Shown here piece by piece: positions 17,251 through 25,879 of a DNA stretch of 64,000 bases. Location: NCBI RefSeq assembly GCF_900105385.1, contig NZ_LT629772.1:682001-746000 (forward strand), given 5' to 3'. The position numbers and the translations under genes were made by a program. Below the pieces are notes generated by a model. The model searched no databases. It saw only the letters and a program-made list of their open reading frames with translations, and was not told the origin of the DNA. Each line of letters begins with the position of its first letter. Within the stretch, counting starts at the first letter, position 1. The DNA comes from Microlunatus soli. Its GTDB lineage: Bacteria > Actinomycetota > Actinomycetes > Propionibacteriales > Propionibacteriaceae.

Positions 17251-18258
17251 TCAGGCCGGATCGAACTCGTCGACCGGAACCCGCGTTCCCCTTTCGTGTG
17301 AGGCGATCGCGGCCGTTGCCAGCTGCAGCGCGCGACGACCGGCGGCGGCCGGGACCGGCGGCGGGCCGTCGGCTCTCAGGGCTGCCAGCAGCGCGTCGAC
17401 GTACCGATCGAAGGTGTGCCGGAAGGATCGCGCATCGTCGCCGAAGTAGCCCGGCTGCCAGACCCGGGCGGTCTCGTCACCGTGGCTGGAGACCGTCAGC
17501 CGCTGCACGGTGTCATGGATCGTCGCCCGACCCTTGGTGCCATTGATCTCGATCAGCTGGCTGTCGGGAAAGGCGTAAGAGGAATCGTAGCTGCCGAGCA
17601 GGGTGCCGACCGCTCCGGAGGTGAAGGACAGGGCCAGCGCGACCGTGCTACAGGCGCCATAGGTGTGATCGGCCATCTGAGCTGCGACGGTGTCGATCGG
17701 GCCACCGAGTTGCTCCAGTAGGTCGAAGCCGTGGCACTGGGTCTCGATCAGGTTGGCGTGCGGCGATCGACCGATATTGGCCTCGCCGCCGAATCGCCAG
17801 GTCAGGAAGACAAGATCACCCAGTGCCCCGGCGTCGATCTCGGCCTTGGCCCGCTGCACCGCTTCGGCGTAACGGTGGTTGAAGTTGATCGCGAAGAAGA
17901 TCTGCTGCCGTTCGGCCCGGGCGAGCAGGTCGTCGGCCTCGGAGAGATCGAAGACCAACGGCTTTTCCACCAGTAGGTTCATCCCGGAGTCGATCAAGAA
18001 CCGAGTGGTCCGATAATGATCTTCGTTCGGCAGACAGACGGTGACCAGATCCGGTGTGGTCTCGGTGATCATCTGGTGCAGGTCGGTGTAGCCGACACTG
18101 CCGTAGGCGGCCGCCCGCCGATTGGTGCGGTCGACGGTTCGGCCGGCGACGGCGACCAGTTCGCAGTCGTCGCGGCCGGCGAAGATCCGGGCATGCTGTT
18201 CACCCCAGCCGCCGGCGCCGACCACCGCAACCCGCAGCGGCCGGTCCGCCGCGATCAT
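17251..18258 (-). CDS. Gfo/Idh/MocA-family NAD(P)-dependent sugar dehydrogenase
   Basis: A 335-residue oxidoreductase. The N-terminal Rossmann motif is VAVVGAGGWGEQHARIF, and the family EKP motif lies in NLLVEKPLVFD with the catalytic-region Lys. The second domain contains HGFDLLEQLGGPI with the His typical of the family. It acts on sugars or cyclitols in the cytosol. The start overlaps the stop of the alcohol dehydrogenase gene inside GATCATGATC (18253-18262), so the two form an operon. That operon probably answers to the LacI protein encoded at 19435. Confidence 0.92.
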   Translation of the reverse strand: MIAADRPLRVAVVGAGGWGEQHARIFAGRDDCELVAVAGRTVDRTNRRAAAYGSVGYTDLHQMITETTPDLVTVCLPNEDHYRTTRFLIDSGMNLLVEKPLVFDLSEADDLLARAERQQIFFAINFNHRYAEAVQRAKAEIDAGALGDLVFLTWRFGGEANIGRSPHANLIETQCHGFDLLEQLGGPIDTVAAQMADHTYGACSTVALALSFTSGAVGTLLGSYDSSYAFPDSQLIEINGTKGRATIHDTVQRLTVSSHGDETARVWQPGYFGDDARSFRHTFDRYVDALLAALRADGPPPVPAAAGRRALQLATAAIASHERGTRVPVDEFDPA

Positions 18259-19283
18259 GATCGTTCCCCCTTCAGAGATCGTTGCTGGGTGACGACGACC
18301 TTGCCGCTGCGGCCGGAGAAGAACGTGCCGAACGCCTCGTCGATGTCGGAGACGTCGAAGCGATGCGTGATCACCCGGGAGATGTAGTCCTGTTCGGCCA
18401 GCAACAGATCGAGATTGCCGGGCAACTCGTCGAAGCGGAAATACTCGCTGCCGAGTACGGCCCGTTCCGGGGCGATCAGATCGCCGGAGACGTCGAGACT
18501 CATACCTTCGCCGTGGCCGACACAGATCAACCCGCCCCGCTTGCTGCTGGCGGCCAGGCCCAGTTCCCGGGCCTGTTGCCGGCCGGAGGTATCAAAGCTG
18601 ATGTCGGCGCCGCAGGCCAGCACAGCGTCCCGGTCGTCGGCCGGCACCGGGACCGCGCCCAGGCTCTCGGCGAAGTCCAGCCGCCAGCGGCTGACATCGG
18701 AGACGGTCACCGGTAGGTCGCGGCCGAGCCGCACCTTGAGCATCACCAGCAGGCCGAGCCCGATGGGCCCCGCGCCGGCGACGTAGGCGGCCTCGATGTC
18801 GGAGCGCAGCAGCCGGGCCCGGGCGATGGCGTGCGAACTGGTGCCCATCACGTCCAGCAGCATGGTGGCCGTCGCCGGATCGAGATCGGCGGGGACGGCG
18901 AAGAAGTTGCTCTCGTGCACCACGGCATACGGCCCGTAGCCGCCGTCGGTGTTCTGACCGACGTCGCCCCGCTTGGCCAGGCACTGATTGGTCGCGCCGA
19001 ACCGGCAGCTGCGGCAGGCACCGCAGAAATCCATCAGGTAGATCACACCGGCGGTACCGACCGCGATCGTGGTGTCGGAGCCGACCGATTCGACCACGCC
19101 GGCGGCCTCATGCCCGGGAACGATCGCGCTGCCGTCGTAGAACTCATGGCGGTCGGTGCCACAGATCGCATTCGCGGTGATCGCGATCCGCAGCTGACCC
19201 GGACCGGGTTCGGGATAACGGTGATCCTGCCACCGGATGGTGGCCCGGCCGGGAAACCGGGGCACGCGCGCCGAGACCGGCAC
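18255..19283 (-). CDS. Zinc-dependent medium-chain alcohol/polyol dehydrogenase
   Basis: A 342-residue MDR-family dehydrogenase. The catalytic zinc ligands are the Cys in AICGTDRHEFYDG and the pair in PGHEAAGVVE. The four structural-zinc cysteines lie in FCGACRSCRFGATNQC. The nucleotide site is AYVAGAGPIGLGLLVM. GTG 19283 is chosen because GAGGAGG lies four bases upstream; the longer ATG start at 19322 lies inside the likely operator. It is the first gene of an operon with the Gfo/Idh dehydrogenase, so both probably oxidise the same sugar or polyol. Confidence 0.92.
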   Translation of the reverse strand: MPVSARVPRFPGRATIRWQDHRYPEPGPGQLRIAITANAICGTDRHEFYDGSAIVPGHEAAGVVESVGSDTTIAVGTAGVIYLMDFCGACRSCRFGATNQCLAKRGDVGQNTDGGYGPYAVVHESNFFAVPADLDPATATMLLDVMGTSSHAIARARLLRSDIEAAYVAGAGPIGLGLLVMLKVRLGRDLPVTVSDVSRWRLDFAESLGAVPVPADDRDAVLACGADISFDTSGRQQARELGLAASSKRGGLICVGHGEGMSLDVSGDLIAPERAVLGSEYFRFDELPGNLDLLLAEQDYISRVITHRFDVSDIDEAFGTFFSGRSGKVVVTQQRSLKGERS

Positions 19284-19304
19284 TGGTCCTCCTCGATGAA
19301 ACTT

Positions 19305-19320
19305 CGGCAACATGTTTCCC
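19305..19320. promoter_or_regulatory. Candidate LacI-family operator upstream of the dehydrogenase operon
   Basis: CGGCAACATGTTTCCC has matching half-sites (CGGCAACA and TGTTTCCC, two mismatches) and shares its core with the perfect palindrome at 25880-25897 before the GH127 gene. It is 22 bases upstream of the GTG at 19283 and about 115 bases from the divergent LacI gene. A CG- or AT-centred 16-bp dyad is normal for LacI proteins. Confidence 0.65.
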
Positions 19321-19434
19321 AAAGCTTACGGAGGATCGAATCGACACGTCAACGGGTGCGAAGCGAGGTGTGGGACCGGGCCGCCCGCCGGGCAACCGCT
19401 ACCCTGTTTCCGGAAAACGTAGGCAGGAGGACAT

Positions 19435-20475
19435 GTGGCCGACACGACGCCGACCACCGGGCACCGCGGACCCGACCACCGGGCAACGGTACGCGACGTC
19501 GCGCGCCGGGCCGGTGTCTCCCCCGGGACCGTCTCGAAGGCGTTGAACGGGACCGGACAGATCAGCTCCGCGACCCGGGAGCGGATCAGGTCCGCCGCCG
19601 CCGAGCTCGACTTCCGTCCGAACGCGTTGGCCCGGAGCGTCTTCGGACGGCGCAGTTTCACCGTCGGGGTGATCACCACCGACAGCTTCGAACGCTTCAG
19701 TGTGCCGGTGATGCTCGGCGCGGAGGACGCCTTGGGCGCCGGTCGGATGTCGGTCTTCCTGTGCGACAGCCGCGGTGACCCGATCCGCGAACGGCACTAC
19801 GTCGAGGTCCTGTTGGAACGCCGCGTGGACGGCTTCATCGTGACCGGGCGCAGCTCCAATCAGCGGCCACCGCTGGCCGGCACCGGCGACCTCCCGGTCG
19901 TCTACGCCCTCACCCCGTCCGCCGATCAGCAGGACTGTTCGGTGGTGGTCGACGATCGGACTTCCGGCACGCTGGCCGGCGAACACCTGCTGCGGTTGGG
20001 CCGTCGGCAGATCGCGCACGTCACCGGTCCCGACGACTTCGATGCGGTCCATCAACGGCTCGCCGGGCTGCGTACGGCATTGCAGGCGGGTGACGCGACA
20101 TTGGTCGGCGCACCGATGTTCGGTGGCTGGACCGAGGCCTGGGGTCGACAGGCCACCCAGATCCTGCTGCGTGCACACCCGGAGATCGACGCCGTGCATT
20201 ACGGCAGCGACCTGCTCGCTCGGGGCGGCATCGACGCACTGCGTGACCTTGGTCGGCGGATCCCGGAGGACGTCGCGATCACCGGCACCGACAACTGGGA
20301 GCTGCTCACCGAGGGCGCGAGACCGCCGTTGACCTCGGTCGACATGGGGTTGGCCGAGGTCGGCCGGACCGCAGCACATCGACTGCTGGACGCCATCGAC
20401 GGCCGCCCGCACGCGGGCCGCGAACAGGTCGGCTGCCACCTCGTCGTCCGTGCCTCGACCGACGGGACGGCCTGA
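19435..20475 (+). CDS. LacI-family transcriptional regulator of the sugar regulon
   Basis: A 346-residue LacI/GalR regulator. The helix-turn-helix is TVRDVARRAGVSPGTVSKAL and the hinge runs through FRPNALARSVFGRRS. The ligand-binding domain includes VGVITTDSFERF and the dimer-side DVAITGTDNWEL. GTG 19435 follows GGCAGGAGG. It is divergent from the dehydrogenase operon. A second palindrome TTTCCGGAAA (19407-19416) in its own leader suggests autoregulation. The shared operator at 25880 suggests that it also controls the GH127 arabinofuranosidase, so an arabinose- or arabinoside-derived ligand is plausible. Confidence 0.92.
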   Translation: MADTTPTTGHRGPDHRATVRDVARRAGVSPGTVSKALNGTGQISSATRERIRSAAAELDFRPNALARSVFGRRSFTVGVITTDSFERFSVPVMLGAEDALGAGRMSVFLCDSRGDPIRERHYVEVLLERRVDGFIVTGRSSNQRPPLAGTGDLPVVYALTPSADQQDCSVVVDDRTSGTLAGEHLLRLGRRQIAHVTGPDDFDAVHQRLAGLRTALQAGDATLVGAPMFGGWTEAWGRQATQILLRAHPEIDAVHYGSDLLARGGIDALRDLGRRIPEDVAITGTDNWELLTEGARPPLTSVDMGLAEVGRTAAHRLLDAIDGRPHAGREQVGCHLVVRASTDGTA

Positions 20476-20505
20476 CCCGGGAGCACCCCAGGTCCCGGTC
20501 CGATG

Positions 20506-21084
20506 TCACGCCGATTGGTGCTCCGGGTTGTGGTCGTCGGTGTCCGGGCGGGTGTACGTCAGCGCCAGGTTGCCTCGCGGGAAGGACTTCACCTCGACCA
20601 GCTTCAGGCGGGTGAAATCGGTGAACAGCGGACGGCCGCCGCCGTGCGCGACCGGAGCGATCAGCAGGTGGTACTCGTCGACGAGATCGGCACGGACCAG
20701 GGCCTGGGCGAAACGAACGCCACCGTGCGCCAGGATCGGACCACCGTCCTGTTCCTTCAGGGCCGCGATCTCGGTCGCCAGGTCTCCCGAGCACACCGTT
20801 GTCGTCGCCCACGGCGTCTCGATCGGCGTACGGGAGAAGACCACCTTCGGGATGCTGTTCATCGCTTCGGCCTCCGGGCCGTCCTGGAACGGCCAGTGTC
20901 CCGCCATGTCGCGATAGGCCTGTGCACCCATCGCGTGCACGCCCGCGCTGCCGAGCACCTCGGCCATGTGCGTAACGAATTCCGGGTCCTCGTCGTAGGG
21001 CACGAAGAAGTCGTCGGGCACTCCGGGCGGCGGCGCACCGTAGCCGTCGAGGGACAGACTGTGCCGAAGGATGAGAGATCGCAC
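20506..21084 (-). CDS. RibD C-terminal / dihydrofolate reductase-like family protein
   Basis: A 192-residue protein of the RibD-C/DHFR-like family. The N-terminus LILRHSLSLDGYGAPPPG, the central GAQAYRDMAGHW and PKVVFSRT, and the NADPH-site segment GPILAHGGVRFAQALV are typical. The C-terminal DEYHLLIAPVAHGGGRPLF is diagnostic. Such stand-alone proteins are common in actinobacteria and mostly uncharacterised; some may be NADPH-dependent reductases. It is convergent with the LacI gene. Its position marks the left edge of an accessory stretch running to about 23.76 kb. Confidence 0.88.
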   Translation of the reverse strand: MRSLILRHSLSLDGYGAPPPGVPDDFFVPYDEDPEFVTHMAEVLGSAGVHAMGAQAYRDMAGHWPFQDGPEAEAMNSIPKVVFSRTPIETPWATTTVCSGDLATEIAALKEQDGGPILAHGGVRFAQALVRADLVDEYHLLIAPVAHGGGRPLFTDFTRLKLVEVKSFPRGNLALTYTRPDTDDHNPEHQSA

Positions 21085-21580
21085 GAGATACTCCTGTCGG
21101 TAGGACGACGTGGGGCCGACTCGACTCTGCTACTGCCACGTCGAACGCGATCCCTCGGATTCGACACGCGGGCCGTCGTCGTCGGCCAGCTGCCCGCAGC
21201 TCCCGGCTCCGCTGTCGGTCGAGTCCCAACGCCCGTGGACGGTTCCGGCTGCCTGTCGGTCTATCAAGATCAACAAGCGTCCGCAACCGGATCGGCCACT
21301 GGGCGAAATGACGGCGTGGACATCGCCCCGCGAAGATGGGATCTCATCGCGGCTCGGTCCGGGGTCCTGTGGCGCCGGATCGTCCGATGTCGCCGCCTCC
21401 GGCACGATCAGCCCGCATCGGGTTCGGCGTGCTCACCGTGGTCAGTACCGGGGATGCTCCTATGCTCGAGCCTGCAACTGAGGAGCCGAGCGCAGGCGGC
21501 GCTTGCGCTGGCTGCCGAGGCGATTGAACTTGTTTGAGCAGCGCGGAGCGAGTCCGAGCAGATTGAGCGGAGGTGGGCGC
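21085..21580. other. Intergenic stretch with no recognised gene
   Basis: About 500 bp between the RibD-like gene and the PadR gene. Reading both strands I found no protein with recognisable motifs and no structured RNA. The end (near 21525-21545) contains ATTGAACTTGTTTGAGC, which loosely resembles the PadR-proximal repeat at 22172. It must hold the promoters of the two divergent genes. Confidence 0.5.
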
Positions 21581-22174
21581 ATGTCGGCGACGAAGCTCCT
21601 GGTGCTCGGTATCGTGCACCTGTCCGGCGGCGCGCACGGCTACCAGGTGCGGTCCGAGCTACAAAGCTGGCGCGCGGAAATCTGGGCCAAGATCAACCCC
21701 GGCTCGGTCTATCACGCGCTCAAGAAGGCTGCCGCCGACGGACTCCTCACCGAGCAGGCCGAGCCCGGCAAGTCCGGCCCGGAGCGCATCCTGTACCGCG
21801 TGACTGCTCGGGGACGTGACGAGATGGTCGAACTGGTCCGCGACGGTCTGCGGCGCACCCATGACGCGGACATGCTCAACGCGGCTATCGCCATGTTGCC
21901 CATGCTGACCAGGACAGATGCCATCGCCCAGGTCAACGAGCGGGTCGCGCGCCTGGAGGCGGAGCTCGTAGAGCAGGCCACGTGGCGGGAGCACCCCAAT
22001 CCGGAATCTCCCGAGCACGTCCGCGAGCAGGCCGAACTGTGGGCGGGACAGGCACGCACCGAACTGGAGTGGGCGAAGAGCCTGAGCGAACGACTGTCTG
22101 AGGGCGCCTACACCATGGCCGATGATCCGGGTTCGTGGCGAACGGGTCCCCGCTCACCTCAACCTGCGTTCTAA
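21581..22174 (+). CDS. PadR-family transcriptional regulator
   Basis: A 197-residue PadR regulator. The winged helix reads LLVLGIVHLSGGAHGYQV and continues into NPGSVYHALKKAAADGLLTE and YRVTARGRDEM. The C-terminal Vir_C-like coiled helix (about 95-165) is rich in Glu, Leu and Arg and mediates dimerisation. ATG 21581 follows GGAGGTG. PadR genes usually sit before the drug-efflux ABC pair they repress. Here only the first 24 codons of such an ATPase remain downstream. The stop TAA lies inside the first of two 17-base direct repeats that may be its operators. Confidence 0.92.
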   Translation: MSATKLLVLGIVHLSGGAHGYQVRSELQSWRAEIWAKINPGSVYHALKKAAADGLLTEQAEPGKSGPERILYRVTARGRDEMVELVRDGLRRTHDADMLNAAIAMLPMLTRTDAIAQVNERVARLEAELVEQATWREHPNPESPEHVREQAELWAGQARTELEWAKSLSERLSEGAYTMADDPGSWRTGPRSPQPAF

Positions 22175-22233
22175 TCAAACTTGACTAGACGTTCCTCGTG
22201 GTGCATTCTGGGCAAGTAATCAAACTTGACTAG
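22172..22233. repeat. Two 17-base direct repeats, candidate PadR operators
   Basis: TAATCAAACTTGACTAG occurs exactly at 22172-22188 and again at 22217-22233, 45 bp apart. Each copy contains the small dyad TCAA-AC-TTGA. The AT-rich words stand out from the local G+C-rich sequence. They lie between the padR gene and the following broken ABC gene, the usual place for a PadR operator. Regulation is inferred. Confidence 0.7.
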
Positions 22234-22275
22234 TCTCACCAATCCGTTCGCATCACTGAGCGAAGGAATCGAACC

Positions 22276-22347
22276 ATGAGGACGTTCGCGATCGAGACGA
22301 GAGGGTTGAACAAGACCTTCGGCAAGACCCCCGCGGTCGCCGGTTTG
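22276..22347 (+). pseudogene. 5' fragment of a drug-type ABC transporter ATPase
   Basis: The reading from ATG 22276 begins MRTFAIETRGLNKTFGKTPA, then VAGL, which is the standard N-terminus of a DrrA-like efflux ATPase. After about 24 codons the match ends before any Walker motif, and the frame runs into unrelated sequence to 22527. So only the start of the gene survives. The remaining bases to 22523 show no gene on the + strand; a minus-strand reading LLLGYSDNPAHSANAITG could not be assigned. This looks like a deletion that removed the PadR-controlled transporter. Confidence 0.7.
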
Positions 22348-22523
22348 GCCCCTCCGCCACTTGCACTTCGGGCCGGTTTCGGGAGTTCGGGGTCTTGTAC
22401 CGGTGATGGCGTTGGCCGAGTGGGCCGGGTTGTCGGAGTAGCCGAGCAGCAAACCCACGTAACTCAATCCTGGTCGACATGCTCCGACGGTGACGACCAC
22501 ACATCGAGAAATGGAGAGAAGCC

Positions 22524-23339
22524 GTGAACGAGATGACACTTCGTGTGACGTCCGCCGACGGTACGAGGATCGCCTACGACCGGAAAGGCACTGGCCCGGC
22601 GGTGATCCTCGTCGGCGGCACCCTGGACGACGGCGCTGAGAACGCGCCACTGGCCCGGCTCCTTGCCAACCATTTCACGGTCTACAACTACGCACGACGC
22701 GGCCGGGGCGCCAGCGGCAATACACCGCCGTACGCCGTGGCGCGGGAGGTGGAAGACCTCGACGCGCTGATTGCGACAGCCGGCGGCTCAGCTCACGTGT
22801 ACGGCGCCTCATCCGGCGGCGCCCTCGCGCTGGAGGCAGCAGCGGCCGGTTCGGCGATCGACAAGATCGCGGTGTGGGATGTGCCGTACGTGATCGGGGA
22901 CGACCTGTGGCCGAGGTTCAACCAGTACATCGCGGACACCGACGAGGCATACAAAGCCGGCCGGGACGAGGAGCTCCTGGAACTGTTCATGAGGCTTACC
23001 GGCGGACCCGACGCGGACATCGCGGCTGGCAAACAGCACCCGCTCTGGGCCTCGTCCGTCGCGCTCGCCCACACGCTCGTCAAAGACACCGTGATCATGA
23101 GTGGCTACAAGATCCCCACGAACCGACTTGCCCGCATCACTCAGTCGGTCCTGGTGACCACCGAAGGTCCGGCCACCGAGCCCCAGTTCGCAGGCCTCCC
23201 GACCGACTTCTTCGACCGTTCCGCGAAAGCGATAACCGCTGCCATCGCCCAGACCGAACGACACACGCTCGACGGGCAGGGGCACGTCGTCGCCCCCGAA
23301 CTCATGGCCCGTGTACTGAGGACGTTCTTCAACCAGTAA
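22524..23339 (+). CDS. Alpha/beta-hydrolase
   Basis: A 271-residue alpha/beta-hydrolase without a signal peptide. The oxyanion region is VILVGGTLDDGAENAPL, the RGRGAS turn follows FTVYNYARRGRGASG, and the nucleophile elbow is YGASSGGALAL with Ser at about residue 94. The catalytic His is probably in LDGQGHVVAPEL near the C-terminus. GTG 22524 follows GGAGAG; an in-frame ATG three codons later is possible. It is part of the accessory stretch. The substrate is unknown; chloroperoxidase/esterase-like hydrolases are the nearest general class. Confidence 0.87.
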   Translation: MNEMTLRVTSADGTRIAYDRKGTGPAVILVGGTLDDGAENAPLARLLANHFTVYNYARRGRGASGNTPPYAVAREVEDLDALIATAGGSAHVYGASSGGALALEAAAAGSAIDKIAVWDVPYVIGDDLWPRFNQYIADTDEAYKAGRDEELLELFMRLTGGPDADIAAGKQHPLWASSVALAHTLVKDTVIMSGYKIPTNRLARITQSVLVTTEGPATEPQFAGLPTDFFDRSAKAITAAIAQTERHTLDGQGHVVAPELMARVLRTFFNQ

Positions 23340-23419
23340 CCCGTCGACTGATCAGGTCGCGACCGTGGGTCGCTTCGGAACGCGGGCCCATCGGCCACGT
23401 CAGCATCGGTCGGTGAGCG

Positions 23420-23443
23420 GCGACTCCTGAGTTCTGGAGTCGC
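23420..23443 (+). terminator. Stem-loop downstream of the hydrolase gene
   Basis: GCGACTCC (23420-23427) pairs perfectly with GGAGTCGC (23436-23443) around an 8-base loop, about 80 bases after the hydrolase stop. There is no T tract, so it could be a weak or factor-assisted terminator. Confidence 0.4.
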
Positions 23444-23548
23444 GCCGCGTGTTGGGAAGAAGGACCGGCGTCCGTGAACGCCGGCGCCAGGACCTCTCAA
23501 GGCTCCGGGGTCATGCGGAACAAGATGGGGACACGACGAGGAGAGACG

Positions 23549-23707
23549 ATGAGCGAGCTCACCACCGGGCAGCCGGCCAGCACACCGACCTGGATCGACC
23601 TCGGCATCCCGGATCTCGACCGCGCGATGACCTTCTACGGCGCGTTGTTCGGCTGGGAGTTCGATGTGGGACCGGCAGAGTTCGGCCACTTCACCCAGTG
23701 TTTGCTA
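23549..23707 (+). pseudogene. Truncated VOC (glyoxalase-fold) protein
   Basis: ATG 23549 with a GAGGAGAG ribosome site starts a clear VOC-family N-terminus. It has the segments PTWIDLGIPDLDRAMTFYG, then ALFGWEF and GHFTQCLL, as in the hydroxylase/CFP30B-like group. The match stops after 53 codons, where a half-domain should continue. One frame over, a reading YTLDANPDLPELDFTFLP runs on to a stop before 23780, but I cannot assign it. The frame that continues to 23929 runs into the antisense of the GH127 gene. I read this as a gene cut off by a deletion or rearrangement. Confidence 0.7.
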
Positions 23708-23762
23708 CACCTTGGATGCCAACCCGGACCTGCCCGAGCTCGACTTCACGTTCCTACCTTGT

Positions 23763-25850
23763 TCAGCGCACTCCTAGCCGTGGCAGCCAGACCTTCATCG
23801 GTCCGGCGCCTCGGTTGCCCCACTGGAAGTACGGCAGCGCCCGGAGCCGCACCGGGGTCGGTTCGGCGATGCCGGTGGCCGGACCGTACAGCTCGACCGG
23901 GTCGGGCATCGCCCATCCGTCGGCGATGATCATCGGGATGCCGTCCAGCACCGCGCCGTCGTTCACCTCGGTCAACCGAGCACCGGCCGATTCATGATCA
24001 TCGGCATCATGATCATCAGCCCCAAGATCATCGACCAGGCCAAGATCATCGACCAGGACCCCGGCGGGCTGATCGACCTGTTCGACGGCGTAGAGCAGCG
24101 GCCCGCGGGCGATCGCGACCGATCCCCGGATACCCTCCACACGAGGGTGGCCGCGGAGCAGCCGAGGCTGCACCGGCAGCTCGAGCTCGAGTCGATCGCC
24201 GGTGGCCCAGGTCCGGCGCAGCGCCACGTACTCCCCTGCCGGCGCCTGCTGCCCATCCATCGTCTGCTGCCCATCCGCCGTCGACGGCCCGCCGCTGCTG
24301 ATCCGGACGGTGGCGCCGGCCGCCCAGCCGGGGATCCGCAGCTCGATCGCGGTCGGCCGGTCCGGTGCCTCGTCGACGGTCAGCACAATCCGTCCGTCGC
24401 GGGGATAGTCGGTCTCGACGGTCAGCGCGATCGTCCCGGTCCCGAGGTCGGCCCGGACCGTCCCGGCACCGTACTGGTGGATCTGGACGGCTTCATCGGT
24501 GGACGTCGCGACGTAGTGCTGCAGCGAGGCCAGGGTGCGCATCAGGTTGGTCGGGCAACAGCTGGTGCCGAACCAGGGTTTGCGGCCCTGGCTGGGTGCA
24601 CGTTCGTCGGTGTCGCCGGAGTCGGCCCGGACCTGGAGCGCGTTGACGTAGAAGAAGCGGGTGCGGTCCAGCGACACTCCCGGCAGTACGGCGTTGTAGA
24701 GCTGCCATTCGAAGAGGTCGGCGTAGCGGGCCTTCCCGGTCGCGAGCAGCAGCCGCCAGTTCCATTGCAGGCCGGCGATGGCGGCGCAGGTCTCGCCGTA
24801 GCCGACGTCGGACGGCAGCTCGTACGGGTTGCCGAACGCCTCCCCCTCCCAGCGGCTGCCCAGCCCGCCGGTGACGTACATCTTGGTCCGGGTCATCTGC
24901 TCCCATTGCGATTCCAGCGCCGCCAGCAGTGCATCGTCTGCGGTCTCGATCGCGACATCGGTGGCGCCGGCTGCGAGATAGACCGCCCGCACCGCATGGC
25001 CTTCCGGCGAACGGGTCTGCCGCACCGGCACCCGATCGGAGAGGTAGCAGGCCCGACGTTCGTCGTCAGGGGCGAGCAGCCGGTGTCCACGGGCGTCGAC
25101 GAAATAGCGCGCCTGATCGAGGTAGCGCTGCTCGCCGGTCACCCGGTACAGCTCGACCAGTCCCATCTCGGCGACCGGATGTCCGCAGCAGCCGGGCTGC
25201 TGGCCCGGTGCGGTACCGAACTCGCGGCACAGGTGATCCGCGGTCCGCCGAGCCACCTCGAGCAACGCGGTCCGGCCGGTCGCCCGATACTGCGCGACCG
25301 CGGACTGCAGCAGCGCGCCGTTGTTGAAGATCTCGTGATCGAAGTCCAGATTTCGGTAGCGCTCCGGCCGGCAGCCGTTCTGGACGTAGCTGTTCAGGTA
25401 GCCGTCCGGTGCCTGCGCTCCGGCGATCTCGGCGGTGTGCTCGGCCAGCCAGTCGGCCGTCAGGTCGGCGGCGCCGCGACCGGCCTGCCAGGCAACGGCC
25501 TCGAGCCATTTGTAGGCTTCGCCGTCCTCGTAGCAGGGCCCGTGATACGCAGCCTGTGCGGTCTGCGGATCGGGTACCGGTTGGCTGCCGCGCGGCACCT
25601 GGCGGAAGTTCTGCCAGGCACCCTGGTCCCGCAGGTGACTGTCCCCCATCGGGATCGACACCTCGGCATTGGCCTGCTGCAGTGCGCCGAGGAAGCCGTC
25701 GCCGAGTACAACCGAGCGCAGGCTCAGCGGGTGCAGGGCGGTTGCTCGGACCGGCGCCACCGGGCCGGCACCGAGGCTGCGCAGTGCGCCTTCCGGCCGG
25801 CTGTCGGTGCTGGCTGGCCGGCCGTTGCTCGCCGGCGTGGTCTGCGTCAT
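23763..25850 (-). CDS. GH127 beta-L-arabinofuranosidase-like hydrolase
   Basis: A 695-residue, apparently cytosolic glycosidase of family GH127 (HypBA1 type), with an (alpha/alpha)6 barrel followed by beta-sandwiches. The Zn/Cys centre is visible: Glu in VGYGETCAAIA (about residue 352) and the Cys pair in WFGTSCCPTNLMR (about 433), one of which is the nucleophile. GCCGHPVAEMGL is also typical. Two low-complexity inserts stand out in the C-terminal sandwich: a DGQQ repeat (24239-24287) and the Asp/His run VDDLGLVDDLGADDHDADDH (23999-24064), encoded by TGATCAT-rich DNA. A perfect palindromic operator lies 30 bp upstream. Confidence 0.9.
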   Translation of the reverse strand: MTQTTPASNGRPASTDSRPEGALRSLGAGPVAPVRATALHPLSLRSVVLGDGFLGALQQANAEVSIPMGDSHLRDQGAWQNFRQVPRGSQPVPDPQTAQAAYHGPCYEDGEAYKWLEAVAWQAGRGAADLTADWLAEHTAEIAGAQAPDGYLNSYVQNGCRPERYRNLDFDHEIFNNGALLQSAVAQYRATGRTALLEVARRTADHLCREFGTAPGQQPGCCGHPVAEMGLVELYRVTGEQRYLDQARYFVDARGHRLLAPDDERRACYLSDRVPVRQTRSPEGHAVRAVYLAAGATDVAIETADDALLAALESQWEQMTRTKMYVTGGLGSRWEGEAFGNPYELPSDVGYGETCAAIAGLQWNWRLLLATGKARYADLFEWQLYNAVLPGVSLDRTRFFYVNALQVRADSGDTDERAPSQGRKPWFGTSCCPTNLMRTLASLQHYVATSTDEAVQIHQYGAGTVRADLGTGTIALTVETDYPRDGRIVLTVDEAPDRPTAIELRIPGWAAGATVRISSGGPSTADGQQTMDGQQAPAGEYVALRRTWATGDRLELELPVQPRLLRGHPRVEGIRGSVAIARGPLLYAVEQVDQPAGVLVDDLGLVDDLGADDHDADDHESAGARLTEVNDGAVLDGIPMIIADGWAMPDPVELYGPATGIAEPTPVRLRALPYFQWGNRGAGPMKVWLPRLGVR

Positions 25851-25879
25851 TGCCGCATCATGGCAGCCCGCGGCACCCT

